A stretch of 64,000 nucleotides of DNA, taken from positions 1 to 64,000 of the forward strand of contig JAAEAF010006627.1 of NCBI GenBank assembly GCA_011037195.1, given 5' to 3'. A program made the translations under genes and the position numbers. The notes beneath the pieces were generated by a model that saw only the letters and a list, made by a program, of their open reading frames with translations, did no database searches and was not told the DNA's origin. Below are positions 32,785 through 43,674 of this stretch, one piece after another (position 1 is the stretch's first letter; each line of letters opens with the position of its first letter). The DNA comes from Triatoma infestans. Its lineage: Eukaryota; Arthropoda; Insecta; Hemiptera; Reduviidae.

Positions 32785-33802
32785 ACTTTCTCTTACTCCT
32801 AGCAAGAGGAAGTATTGTAATCGTGTCAAACTTTCGATATTGAGTTTTCACCGGAAATATCCGTTTTGAGGTTCCCTGAGTGCAAAAAAGTGGTTTTTAG
32901 CAAAATGGTCTGTGTGCGTGTCTGTGTGTGTGTATGTATGAGAACAGCATAGCTCAAAAACGAAAAATCGTAGAAAGTTCGAACATAATATTCCGTTTAG
33001 TTATCACCATGGGATCTGACAGTGGGTCATCTGTTAAAATTCCTCAACCGGAAGTACCACTTTACTAGTTAATTTTTTTTACGTTTTTGCGATTTTCTCA
33101 AAAATGGCTCCAAAGATCTTCTTTAAAATTGACACACCAACTACACATACTAACAGCTACAACTTTTACATGAGACATTTCTCCAGGAAAGATCATTTAA
33201 GGGCAGTTATGAGGGGAAGGGTGGGGTTAGGTTTCATTTTAACTGCACTTTCAGTTTATTAGACAATTCTGTCATCTAAATAATGTTAATTAGAATTAAA
33301 TAGGTTGTTGAAATTCCGAATTTGAAAAAAATCAGATAGACGGAAGTGCGTTCGTTTTAACATTTTACTAAATGATTTTTTTTCATTTTTTCGCGATTTT
33401 GTCAAAAATAGCTTCGACGATTTTCTTGAAACTTTGTACATAAACTAAGCATGCAATGATCTACATCTTTTATTTAAAACATTTCTCTGGGAAAATTCAT
33501 TTAAGGGCACTTTTAGGGGAGAGGTGGGGTTACAGCTTCCTCTAACGTGGTATCATAGTTGATTATACAATTCTATCATCGAAACAAAATTAATTAGAAA
33601 TAAATGGATGGCCAAAATTCTAAGTTTTAAGAAAATTAGTAAGCCGGAAGTGCGCTTTTACTGAACACTTTTTTACTTTCTCTTACTCCTTTTTCAGTTT
33701 TCCTCGAATTTCTTTATATTTGGTACACAAACTATAACCTTTGTCAATTATAATTTTGAGAACAGGAGTAAGAGAAAGTTGTGTGAGTGTTTCACACCAG
33801 AT
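32785..33802 (+). mobile_element. near full-length Helentron-like non-autonomous element (HINE)
   Basis: 5' terminus ACTTTCTCTTACTCC at 32785. Its inverted copy GGAGTAAGAGAAAGT lies subterminally at 33765-33779. Then comes a hairpin (GTGTGA-GTGTT-TCACAC, 33781-33797) and the terminal CAGAT before a T run. So the inverted repeats are asymmetric, with a palindrome at the 3' tip and T-rich target flanks. That is the architecture described for Helentron/Helitron2 elements and their non-autonomous HINEs. Inside are a GT microsatellite at about 32909-32940 and about 295-bp imperfect tandem units. No ORF. Confidence 0.7.
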
Positions 33803-33959
33803 TTTTTTTTCTTCAAATTAGGAATTCTATTCAATGCTTCTAATGTTTATTAATATTATTTAGATGATAAAACCTTATATTATATTGAAGTGGTAATTTA
33901 GAGGAAAGCATAACGGTATTGTTCCCTTAGAACTTGCTAAAAATCAATTTTTTCTGCAA

Positions 33960-34200
33960 GGGGATGGATTAGCTAAGTGGTTAGCGCGTTGGACTCCTAC
34001 GCGGAGGTTCCGGGTTCGAGTCCAGTGCTACCCTTAGATACTATTTCTTCCTAGGAGCCACTACAGCTCACTGTCCGGTGATGGACCGTGTTGTCTGTAA
34101 CGAAAGAACACTGTCCGAAGGCCGGCAGTGCACTGAGAAAGCTCCTGGCGCTAATGACTATAGGTGTTGAAGCGCCTTAAATTGAAAAAAAAGAAAAAAA
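33960..34200 (+). repeat. tRNA-derived SINE, tail type I
   Basis: A box TAGCTAAGTGG with one extra T, and B box GGTTCGAGTCC. The body matches the other SINEs (GTCCGGTGATGG, then GGCCGGCAGTGCACTGAG). The tail is GGCGCTAATGACTATAGGTG, TTGAAGCGCC and an A-rich end. Confidence 0.8.
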
Positions 34201-34484
34201 GATCGGGAAAATTTTAGTATAATAAAAGTGACAGATATTTATGTACGTAAGTAGTAAGTGAAATGTAAAGAAAATTGCGAAAAACTAAAAAAAAAAAAAA
34301 ACATTCAGAATTTTGTACTTTCGGTTGATGGATTTTGCCCTAAATCTTCGTGTCAGATATGTTCGCACTACTTAAACGGAATACCAAGTTTGAACGTCAT
34401 TTGGATTTTGGTATTTGAGGTATTTTGGATTTTATATACATATATATGTAGTAGTCCATTCTCTAAATAACATAAATTTTCATA

Positions 34485-34585
34485 CTAAGGGGACCTCAGA
34501 ACATGTATTTCCGGTAAACTCAATTCAGAAAATTTTGCATACAATCGCAAAATACTTCTCTTTCTAGAATTAAAATAAAGTAAAA
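34485..34585 (-). repeat. Helentron-like (HINE) 5' end, minus strand
   Basis: GGGGACCTCAGAACATGTAT, TTTCCGGTAAACTC and GCAAAATACTTCTCTTTC: the reverse of the first 100 bp of the family, with a degraded terminus. Confidence 0.55.
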
Positions 34586-34861
34586 ATAAGGGACTTAATG
34601 TAATCAAATTTAGATAGTGGGGTAAAACTAGAGGTACAGCTAAGTAGCTAGGTACAGCTCTCCCAATCGTCAGTGGGACGATCTAGAAGAAATTCTAGAG
34701 AAACTTCTTTAGAAACTGATTTTTTTATATCCATATTATATTAATTTTTAGCGTCGATAAATAAAATCCATTGTGTGTTTAAAAAATGCAAAAAAGACTT
34801 TGAAATGTAAATAAAGATAAAAAAAATAAAATTTTTCTATGATTTATGTTGATGTTTATTA
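34586..34861. other. AT-rich spacer
   Basis: Nothing recognised besides a TTA-rich patch at 34856-34872, which is the AATA-type tail of the next LINE. Confidence 0.4.
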
Positions 34862-35690
34862 TTATTATTATTTGTCGGGTGGGGAGGGATCAAACCCTAC
34901 GCTATCCAAAGCCTCACTGGGCCCATATAGCTACCCCAAGAAAAACAACAACAAATCGGATCTAGAACAAACATCCAGACCCGGATCTAATCCATCTAAG
35001 ATTCACCGCAGTCCGAACAAATCAGACAATAACCTTAAGGGGAAATAGCCTAAGCTCTTCCAAAGACATGCTCCGACCAAAGGTCCCGAACCTAATCTCC
35101 TCACAATCCAGACAATCTGTCATAAGATGGATGGGTGTTTCCTTCTCTTTCTCTCAGACTCTTTAAAATGGATCCGGCATGAGCCCCAATTACGTAGAGA
35201 TGTCTCCTTAAACCACAATGTCCAGTAAGAGATCCAACCAGATGCCTGAGAAAGCTCCGTGAAAGACACAGCAACGTCTCACTAATAGCCCTGTCCGGAG
35301 TCCCGATGAGCATTTTGGACTGCCGAAAACCAACTGAGCTCATCCATAAGGATGAATGCTGTGAAGCTGTCCATGATTGGAAGCCTGACAGACATGTACC
35401 AGAAGACACGCCAGCAGCAGGCTCGGGACCAATGAAAGGAAGAGAGGAACTTAAATTGACAAACCTGTCCACCTCCACATTCCCAAAAATCCCCATGTGA
35501 TCTGTTACTCTGGAAGACTATGGTCCATTCACCAAGATATACTGCCAAATGATCTCCGATCTCAAAATACACCTCAGCTCCCCAGACCTACCATCCATTC
35601 TGGTACCGTCCGTGTAAAATAGCGGAGATAATTATCAGGTATCAAACCAGACGGATCCAATGTTGACCAATCTTTCCTACAAGGTAATCT
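34862..35690 (-). pseudogene. I-type LINE C-terminus, 3' UTR and AATA tail
   Basis: Minus strand, frame 35496-35101. MGIFGNVEVDRF is a broken late RNase H motif (usually GNE-x-AD). FIGPEPAAGVSSG follows, then LVGSLTGHCGLRRHLYVIG, the linker before the zinc knuckle. The knuckle itself is lost to frameshift. The 3' UTR on the minus strand ends TATGGGCCCAGTGAGGCTTT, then GGATAGCGTAGG and CCCTCCCCACCCGACAAATA, followed by an AATA repeat. That last 65 bp reappears at the 3' end of the SINE at 60886-61140. Confidence 0.65.
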
Positions 35691-35749
35691 AAATTTCTCG
35701 ATGTTTTTGCGTTCCATTAAAATAAATCATTTCAAAAATATAAATGATT

Positions 35750-36340
35750 TCACCTTATTCCTAGAAAGAAGGAAGTATTTGCGATCGTGTCTAAATTTTT
35801 GGAAATCGAGTTTTCACCAGGAAAATACATGTTTTTAAGGCCCTCAAATTACGCACAAACGTATACCAAGGGAAAATAGATTTTTAAGGAGTTTTGGGTG
35901 GGGGAAATATTAGCCCTAAGCTTTCCTCTAAAGTTCCATTTCTATACAATGTTTACGTTTTTTTTTTTCATTTATATAATATTAATTAACACATTACAAA
36001 TATTCTCAGAATTCCAAATTTTTGGAAAGGAAATCAGTTAAAATCGGAAGTGTAAATATGTTTTTTGAGTCCTTTGGTGTTTCTTTCCCACAGAAACAGC
36101 TACAATGAATTTCTTTAAACTTTGGATAATATAATGTCGTAAAAACTATCAGATAAAAATTATGACTTTTATTGGTAACATTTTTCCGATAAAGAAATGA
36201 TTTTAGAGATATCTGGGGGGGGGGGGAGGACTGTCAGTTACGTATAAATTTAAGCTGTACAAGCTTTGTTAATTTTGACCAAGAGTGTTTCTTACAAATA
36301 CGCTCAGCTATACAAACATACTATAACTTCTAACGACTTT
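35750..36340 (+). repeat. Helentron-like (HINE) copy, strongly diverged
   Basis: GGAAGTATTTGCGATCGTG, CGAGTTTTCACCAGGAAAAT and later ATGAATTTCTTTAAACTTTG follow the family order. A poly-G run at 36217-36227 lies where the full copies have GGGGAGGGG. Confidence 0.55.
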
Positions 36341-36367
36341 TTTTTTTGTCTATTAATTGTCTAATAT

Positions 36368-36590
36368 AGAAGTGGTTGTGTATTAATTCACAACTTTTCA
36401 AGGAGTTATTTCCAGCATCTTTTTCCAACAAATAATCAACTAACCTTCACTCAGCCGTTAGACAACAACACTTTTACACGGCAGAGAATTGTCCATCCAA
36501 CTAGCTAACAGAAATGACTATTAGACAGCAAAATATCTACTAGCTAAATCGTGATTAATAATGAACTTAAGCACGTTCATTTTGTAGAAA
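36368..36590 (+). repeat. 220-bp direct repeat, copy A
   Basis: From GAAGTGGTTGTGTATTAATT to AATAATGAACTTAAGCACG it recurs at 38792-39007 with about ten percent change. Noncoding; identity of the family unknown. Confidence 0.7.
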
Positions 36591-36654
36591 TCAATTAGTA
36601 AGCATGTTGATACTGTAAACTTACATCTAACATCTTTTTTGTGTGTATTAATTA

Positions 36655-36697
36655 GAGTGAGAGAGAGAGAGAGTAATGTGATTGTTTCACACCAGAT
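36655..36697 (+). repeat. Helentron-like (HINE) 3' end abutting next copy
   Basis: AGAGAGTAATGTGATTGTTT plus CACACCAGAT is a family 3' tip. Only a T run (36698-36710) separates it from the 5' terminus of the copy at 36711: a head-to-tail junction. Confidence 0.6.
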
Positions 36698-36710
36698 TTT
36701 TTTTTTTTTT

Positions 36711-36834
36711 ACTTTCTCTTTACTCCTAGTAAGAGGAAGTATTGTATCGTGTGAAATTTTCGATATCGAGTTTTCACCGGAAATATCCGTTTTGAGGTCC
36801 CCTGAGTCCAAAAAGTGGTTTTTAGCAAATGGTC

Positions 36835-36867
<33 letters not shown>

Positions 36868-37720
36868 ATGTATGTATGTATGTGAACAGCATAGCTCAAA
36901 AACGAAAAATCGTAGAAAGTTGAAATTTGATATTCCGTTTAGAGGTCACCATGGGATCTGACTGTACGTTAACTGTCAAAATTCCTCAACCGGATGTACC
37001 ACTTTACTAGTTGGATTTTTTACTTTTTTGCAATTTTCTCAAAAATTGCTCCAACGATTTTCTTTAAACGTCAAACATCAACTACACATACAATGAGCTA
37101 CAACTTTTATTTGAAACATTTTTCCGAGAAAATGCATTGAAGGGCACTTTTGGGGGAGGGGTGGGGTTAGGTTTTGATCTAAAGTGCTATTTCAGTTTGT
37201 AAAACAATTCTGTCATCTAAATAATGTTAATTAGAATTAAATATGTTGTTGAAATTCCGAGTTTAAATAAAATCGGATAACCGGAAGTGCGTTTACTTTA
37301 CCACTTTACTAAATGATTTATTCACTTTTTCGCAATTTTCTCAAAAATGGCTCCGACGATTTTTTTAGAACTTCATATATAAACTAAACATGCAAAGATC
37401 TACAACTTTTATCTAAAACATTTATCTGGAAAAATTCTTTTAAGGTCATTTTTAGGGGAGGGGTGGGGTTAGATTTTCATCAAAGTGCTATCCTAGTTGA
37501 TTATACAATTCTATCATCCAACCATAATTAGTTAGAAATAAATAGATGGCTGAAATTTCGAGTTTCAAGAAAATTAGTGAACCGGAAGTGCGCTTTTACT
37601 GAACAGTTTTTTCAGTTTTCGACGAATTTCATTAAATTTGGTACACAAACTATAAAATTTGTGAATTATCATTTAGAGAACTGGAGTAAGAGAAAGTTGT
37701 GTGAGTGTTTCACACCAGAT
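36711..37720 (+). mobile_element. near full-length Helentron-like non-autonomous element (HINE), copy 2
   Basis: Starts ACTTTCTCTTTACTCC at 36711, with the inverted subterminal GGAGTAAGAGAAAGT at 37683-37697. The hairpin GTGTGAGTGTTTCACAC is at 37699-37715 and the end CAGAT at 37720. It has a GT microsatellite at 36833-36857 and GTAT repeats to 36880. CCGGA(A/T)GT marks the start of internal units at about 36990, 37281 and 37579, a 290-298 bp period. It differs from copy 1 by small changes only and has no open frame with a recognised domain. Confidence 0.72.
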
Positions 37721-38017
37721 TTTTTTTTTTTTACTATATTGTAACATCATTTTTGCTTTTTAACCTCTTTATGTGGTTAGTTTCGAGTAAATAAAAATAT
37801 CTCTCTATTTGCTTTGTTAATCAAACAGAAATTTTTTTTTTTGTTCATTCTATTCAATCTGCCAATTTCAAAATTACTATTACAGCTTTTGCATTTTTTT
37901 TTTGTTCGTTTTTATTTACTTTTTAATAAAAGTTGAATGAACATTTGTTACTGTTCTTTTTTATCGCAGAAAGATTGGGAGACTTATAATATAGGACTGA
38001 TGGGCGTTATGATTATA

Positions 38018-38360
38018 CACCTATAATGGGTATGATGAAAGAGGGAGAAAATGGTTTGGTTCAGATTAATAAACTAGATTTAGTTGAACACTGTATAATG
38101 AAAAAGTGACACTCACTGCCCTTGGGACTTTACACTAAAATAACAGAGAATGGTAGAGAGATAAAGAGTAAGTAGATGACATGTTGTGACTGCCGAGTGA
38201 ACTCTGTTATATATATGTTGTATATCTTCCCTCGCCGTATTCAAGCAGTTTCTTCCACTCTAGTCCGAGAGAGTGGGGGAAACTGTGTGGGAATGTTATT
38301 TATGTCTCACTTTCTCTTTGCTATGGATCCCTCTCTTTAGATCCTATTACACACCTATAA
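38018..38360 (+). repeat. short TG...CA repeat, family alpha, copy 3, with 9-bp TSD
   Basis: The body at 38027-38351 starts TGGGTATGATGAAAGAGGG and ends TAGATCCTATTACA. CACCTATAA flanks it exactly at 38018-38026 and 38352-38360. The ends are weakly inverted (TGTAATAGGATC against TGGGTATGATG). Noncoding, 325 bp. Confidence 0.72.
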
Positions 38361-38791
38361 GTTACTGCTGCAGAAAAAATTCTTCATGATTTTTGGTCCA
38401 TAAGCCGGCCCAGCCCAGATATTTCTGACTTAAAAGAACCTTCTTCAAATTCATTTAAAATGTTTAAGATGAAGTTGCTTATAAAGCTAGATTTTTCTTA
38501 GATGGTATACTATGCTTCTTTGGTGTCCATGTTTGTACATGGAATGAAGTCAAGTGCAAGTGGAAGGATCATAATAATGAAATAAACAATAATCTGTTAA
38601 CTTGGCATCGTGATATAAGAGGATTAATTAAGAAGAAGTTGAGGAAAATCCGAGAAGCCTTCATATTACCAATGCTTGCCCTTCTAAGCTACGCTAGTCC
38701 CAGAAGAATTCTTAACTCTTCCCCCCTGTTCGTCTATACAGTTCCAAACGAATAGGCTACAATTTTGAAGAACTAAGCTTCCTGCTAGAAG
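38361..38791. other. spacer between repeats
   Basis: Mixed composition; frames without motif. Confidence 0.35.
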
Positions 38792-39007
38792 TGGTTATGT
38801 ATTAATTCACAACTTTTCAAGGAGTTATTTCCAGCATCTTTTTTGCAACAAATAATCAACTAACCTTCACTCGACCGTTTGACAACAAAAGTTTTTACAC
38901 AGCAGAGAATTGTCGTCCAACTAGCTAACAGAAATGACACCAAGAACAGCAAAATATCTACTAGCCAAATCGTGATTAATAATGAACTTAAACACGTTCT
39001 TTTTCAG
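38792..39007 (+). repeat. 220-bp direct repeat, copy B
   Basis: Homologous to 36368-36590 in the same orientation, 2.4 kb away. Copy B ends where the Penelope-like element region begins. Confidence 0.7.
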
Positions 39008-39035
39008 GTTAGTACTGCAAAACAAAAAAAAAAAA

Positions 39036-39362
39036 CATCAGAGACATTTTCCGTGGTAGCCTGCTTCATTTTGTGGTCATCGACCGGTTTCGGGCGTTCG
39101 CCCATCTTCAGGTTGCGTTTTTCAGACAGTGACAACACAGACACAGACTTGCACAGAGCAAATTTTGTTTACACACTCATATATCTCCCGTGTAAACTAA
39201 ATTTGCTCTGTGCAAGTCTGTGTTGTCACACTGTCTGACAAACGCATCCTGAAGATGGGCGAACGGCCGAAACCCGTCGATGACCACAAAATGAAGCAGG
39301 CTACCACGGAAAATGCCTCTGATGCTTTCCAGCTCTGCGGAACCAACCACCACAACAACAAA
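39036..39362. mobile_element. compact Penelope-like foldback
   Basis: Left arm 39036-39175, right arm about 39188-39362. The left end starts short at CATCAGAGACATTTTCCG. The right end has the 35-40 bp tail (GCTTTCCAGCTCTGCGGAAC, CAACCACCACAACAAC). A-rich flanks (AAAACAAAAAAA on both sides) would hide a duplication. Ribozyme-like cores lie at 39078-39115 (minus strand) and about 39244-39282 (plus strand). The right-arm copy has a GGCC/CCCG change in stem II and stem III. Confidence 0.7.
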
Positions 39363-39889
39363 AAAAGCTTACTATCATTAAATATGAGGAAGTATGAGTA
39401 TTGTGTGAATGGCCGAGTAAGTGTTGTTCGTGTCGTGACTCTTGAAGAAAAGCCAAAATTGCTAAGTAAGATTTTAGTTCCCTAAATGGTTCAATCAAAA
39501 CGTACACATCTTGTTATAATTCTTGACACACGCTTCACGTTAACATTATATGTATAAAATAATAACTTTATTGATTTTTTGTATAATTTTCTTTACAATA
39601 ATGAAATATTTACATAGTATAAAAGCATGGCGTTCAGCCGTCTGCTTGAATTTACTGCAGATTGTGCTATATACAACAAAGAAGTGTTACACAATATAAG
39701 AATTAAAAAAAAAAATAAGAAAAAAGAGATTATGTAAACTAAAATTATTAATAAAAAAAAACTAAACTAAAGCATGACAAAATGGAATTTTATGTTTAGC
39801 AAGAGAAATTACAAGATATAATAATAATAACTAAAAATAAATCCTATTTGAAATAAGGAGACCAGAAAGAATGAGGTGACGTTACGGAA
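39363..39889. other. AT-rich spacer
   Basis: No coding motif; A-rich at 39700-39775. Confidence 0.4.
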
Positions 39890-40260
39890 GGTCCAAGACC
39901 CATTCAGATCTCACTTTCCACGCTTGACGAGTGTAGGCAACCAGCGATAAACAAGGAACTTCGCCAGATAGGAAGTCCACTATTTCTCGCCTAGCGAAGC
40001 TCTGCCAAAATAGAGCACCCACCGAGAAAGTGAAATAAATTTTCACTTTGTGTTGTAGGAGCAGAGAGAACACTTTTCGTTTTCTGGCTCCCTTACTAAA
40101 CATGGCCTGCAATTAAGATATAATAATTCTCCCCTGATTTTCAAAAACCAGCCAAGATCTCTAAGTTTAAAATCATTAAATAAACGCTTTGTTACATAAC
40201 TAGGATACTCAGCAATTAGCTGAGTCACAGCCTCCTCCAAACGACTAGCCTCATCCTGAA
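39890..40260 (-). pseudogene. non-LTR ORF2 C-terminus, second copy of the 28481-29345 family
   Basis: Minus strand: EEAVTQLIAEYPSYVTKRLF and KIRGELLYLN, then CSLC and a frame shift near 40045. VGALFWQSFARREIVDFLSG and AWKVR follow, ending at 39882. Order and motifs match the other copy (RGELLYLN, CSLC, L-x-G, AWK-x-R). Only the last 120 codons remain. Confidence 0.55.
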
Positions 40261-41319
40261 TTTAACATTATAAAGACAAAAATTTGTATTGCACGTTTGC
40301 AAATTGCTCAACAGATTACATATCTGGAAGCTGGAAAATTACAAATGCCGCCTTGGCCCCATTTTAAGTGTCCAGTTCATATGGATATTCAATTTAATCT
40401 TTCTTCAAAATCTAGATACAACAAATCAAATCCTCCCTCCCCTATATTCATGTCAAATTTAGTCATGAAACTAAACAGCCTCCATCAACATTTTATGTTG
40501 AGAACCAAAGAAATATTTATCAACAGCGTTATAGTAAAACCAAATTAATCTACTAAATGTGTCAAAACAAACGATTACGATTCTATGCACAACTGGGCGT
40601 GTAGTAATTAAATAGGAAAACCACTTCATGTTGTTTAAAAATTGTAAAAAAAATGCAAAATGAAAACGAAGGCATAAATCATTAAAAAAAAAAAAAAAAT
40701 TAAAAAAAAATGAATTCTTGCACATCATTAATCTTGTAGATTGTGTTTTGCTGTTGTATATATTTACAATGAAAATATAAGAAAAAAATGAGCGAGCGGC
40801 TATAAAAGAAATAGAGTATATATAGTTTTGTATATATAACTGAAAAGCTCTTTAAAAATGTTTTGAAAAGCAAAACGAATTTTGCTATATCATTAAACTT
40901 GATGAAAATCACTATGCTACGAGTTGTACAAGAAACTTGGGAGAGGATTTTTAGCAAGCAATTTTGTCTCAGCAAGCGAGTGCATGCAAAATAGTAATGC
41001 TAGTTGTTTTAAAGTAATTATACTAAAAGGAGATCTATTCCTCCCTTTATAGTTCCACTGTTCTTATTAAAACATTAAATGAGATAATTATGGCCAGTAC
41101 AATTAAATGAAAAAGCTTTAATATATTTATTTAATTTAAAGACTTTATTTATAAAATGTCAGCATTTCCTTAATAAGACTAAACTTTGTAACAATAAAAT
41201 GGACGGTTATCGCTTCCTTTGTTATTCGACAATGCTAATAATAATAAAATTAATACATTAATATGTATAATTATTTGGGTTAATTAATTCAATTAAGTAG
41301 ATTGTAGATTGTTGTAGGG
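40261..41319. other. unannotated AT-rich stretch
   Basis: Contains A/T runs around 40684-40710. The frames at 40471-40975 are low-complexity. No family match. Confidence 0.4.
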
Positions 41320-41490
41320 GATTATTGCACTACGACCTAAAACATCTATTGTGCCCTCCGGAGCCTTCTCGGAGTTGTAGAGGCTCCTAGGAAGAGAAAA
41401 TCTAAGCGCAGCATGCTGGATTCGAACCTTCGCATCTCCGCGTTGCTAGTCCAGCGCGCTACCACTGACCTACCAGCGCGCTTCCTTCTC
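41320..41490 (-). repeat. tRNA-derived SINE, tail type II, minus strand
   Basis: B box (minus) GGTTCGAATCC and an A box altered to TAGGTCAGTGG. The tail reads GGGCACAATAGATG and AGGTCGTAGTGCAATAATCC, like the SINE at 21183 and the LINE 3' end at 416-450. It is shorter in the body than other copies. Confidence 0.75.
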
Positions 41491-41560
41491 CTTTAATTAA
41501 CTAGAGACGGAGACCCTAGTTTGTGTATTGTGTTTGTCCATGTCAGTAAAGTATAGAGGG

Positions 41561-42080
41561 TGTGATGGATGCAAGTAATATAAAAATATATTTAATTTTA
41601 AAAAATCAAAATTATGAGAAAAATGCGAGCTTGTTAGCAAAAAGGGTAACCCAGGTAGAAGAAGTACAGTTACAGGGAGAGTTCATGAAGTTTGATAGCA
41701 TTGTCTACCCCTTCTTTTCACAGGGGAAGATTTGAACAAACAATTAGGAGAGATTGTTGTGGTGGTGGTTCCTTCAATATATAATTACAATTAGGAGAGA
41801 TTCCTTGAATATAGTCCGGGCTTGACATTCAAAAGCAGAACACTTGTTTTTCGCTCTCTTAGCATTAGTGCATATTAATAAGTTAATAATTTCTTTGCAA
41901 ATAACTTGTAGTTATTATTTTAATAGAATATATTTATTGTTAGCAGTGGTGACTACTTTCTTATTTCTGATACTTCACTCTCTTAAACATATATACTTAC
42001 AAGCCCTTTTACAAAACCGCTTAAGCCACTACAAGCTACCACTACAAACTACAACAACTCAACACACCAAATACATTTCA
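41561..42080 (+). repeat. LTR-like repeat, copy 2
   Basis: TGTGATGGATGCAAG start and ACATTTCA end. Internal blocks are shared with 7681-8130 and 43756-44255. Flanks AGGG and AGTG may be a worn 4-bp duplication. A GGTGGTGG-rich insert at about 41758-41770 is private to this copy. Confidence 0.5.
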
Positions 42081-42185
42081 AGTGTATGTAATTTAAGTGT
42101 ATTGTGTACTGTTCTGTCGAAGTGCATGGAGTACTGAGCTGTTATAAGCCGAGGGGGCGCTACTTCCCAAGTAATTGCATGCAAC

Positions 42186-43526
42186 ACATACCCCTTGCGG
42201 GGTGAGTGCATGATTTGGGGGATCACCGCGGTGTTTAAGGAGAGCCTAGCCAATCCGTATTTCCTGTTTACGGATGGATCCAGATCGATCCATGAGTGGG
42301 TTGTGCCATATGGGACCCCCAGAGTGGCAGCTCCAAGAAGTACAGGCTTTCAAATATCGCCTCGGAATACACTGCGGAATTAGCAGCAATTTGGAAAGCA
42401 ATAGGGCTGGCAGATAAGATAAGCCAGAAGAGGGACAACACGGTGGTAGTTTTCAGTGACTCAAGAAGTATACTTCAGAAGATAAAATGTCCAGGTGATG
42501 TCATAGACCCGATACTCGTAGAAGTAGCGAATAGGTTGGAGAACGCTGCAGGAAGAATACATATAGTGTGGATCAAAGGGCATGCCGGGATCCAAGGTAA
42601 TGAATATGTCGATATCCTGGCGAAAGATGCTATTAAGTCAGGTGAAGACATTCCGATAGCTAGTCTGAGAGATATTAACAATGCTCTGAAAAGTAAGTAT
42701 TTAGAATTATGGCAGGATCAATATGGAAAAGAATATAGAGGCAAATATTATTCAGACATACAGCCTCGAATCCCTTGTAGACCTTGGTTTCAAGAGTTGG
42801 AGGGGGAAAGGCAATTCTATACCACGATAATGCGATTGAGGTTTAACCATAATCTCACCAAGCGGCACCTTTATAAAATACGCATCGTAAATAGTCCCAA
42901 ATGCGATTGCGGTAACGGAGAGGATGGCGACATCAATCATTTACTCTTTAGTTGTAAAATGTATAGTAAAAAAAGAGAAACGTTTGTAACCGAACTGTCC
43001 AAGTATGTACGATTTCCTTGTAGCGCAAAAAGCATATATATTGGCACTAATGGAAAAGGAAGCGCTTATTTGCATATACAAGTTCATCAAAGGGAACAAA
43101 ATGAAAATATAAGTCGGATTAGGAATTATCTTTCAGTACATTGTAGTTCTGTGCTCATTTCACTTATACTAGACACCAAAACAACATAATATTGAAAGGC
43201 ATTAACCATAAAATTGTTTCAGATATGACATGTCTAAAGATTAAGGAAAAGAGCCGCATCGCTCAAAATACCCTTATCTCTGTAAGGATTGAGAATGAAG
43301 AGGGGAAGAGGGTGCAGAAGCCTAGTGGAAGACTACAAGAGACATGTCAATTTGAAAAGATAGGGCTGGTTTTTTCCACCAACATATTGGCAGTTGCGGG
43401 CAATTAGAAGCCAAGAGGGTAGTTAAAAATTTCAATATGTTGGTTTTTTCCAGCCCTCAGAATCAAAATAACTGGTTAATATCAAACAGACAAAACCAAA
43501 AAACAAATAAACATACCCCTTGCGGG
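42186..43526 (+). mobile_element. 5'-truncated I-type LINE with 16-bp TSD
   Basis: ACATACCCCTTGCGGG occurs at 42186-42201 and 43511-43526 and flanks the insert 42202-43510 exactly. The insert starts just before RNase H and ends in an A-rich tail (CAAAAAACAAATAA). The long perfect duplication suggests a younger insertion than most others here. Confidence 0.92.
42225..43189 (+). pseudogene. LINE ORF2 C-terminus: RNase H domain and zinc knuckle
   Basis: RNase H would remove RNA from the RNA-DNA hybrid. Catalytic positions visible: FTDGS (D), EYTAELAAI (E), FSDSRSIL (D) and GNEYVDILAKDA (last D, with V where A is usual). WIKGHAGIQ lies between. After it a C-x-C...H...C knuckle reads CDCGNGEDGDINHLLFSC. 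A frameshift near 42290 separates the first motif from the remainder; from 42296 to 43189 the frame is open for 297 codons. The protein is distinct from the 1-456 and 708-1480 families. Confidence 0.85.
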
Positions 43527-43674
43527 CATTCAATTAAGTAAGGATAATATGACTGTAATAGTCCAACTCAACTAATAAACCGTTTATCACAAAACTTAGT
43601 TTCATATCAAGCAGTTTTAGTGATTATAATAACACTTCAGTAGGTAAAAATTTAAGATTAATAATCATGAAAAT

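Noticed and set aside
33960..34035. tRNA gene
   Set aside because: Same reason: SINE head, not a tRNA.
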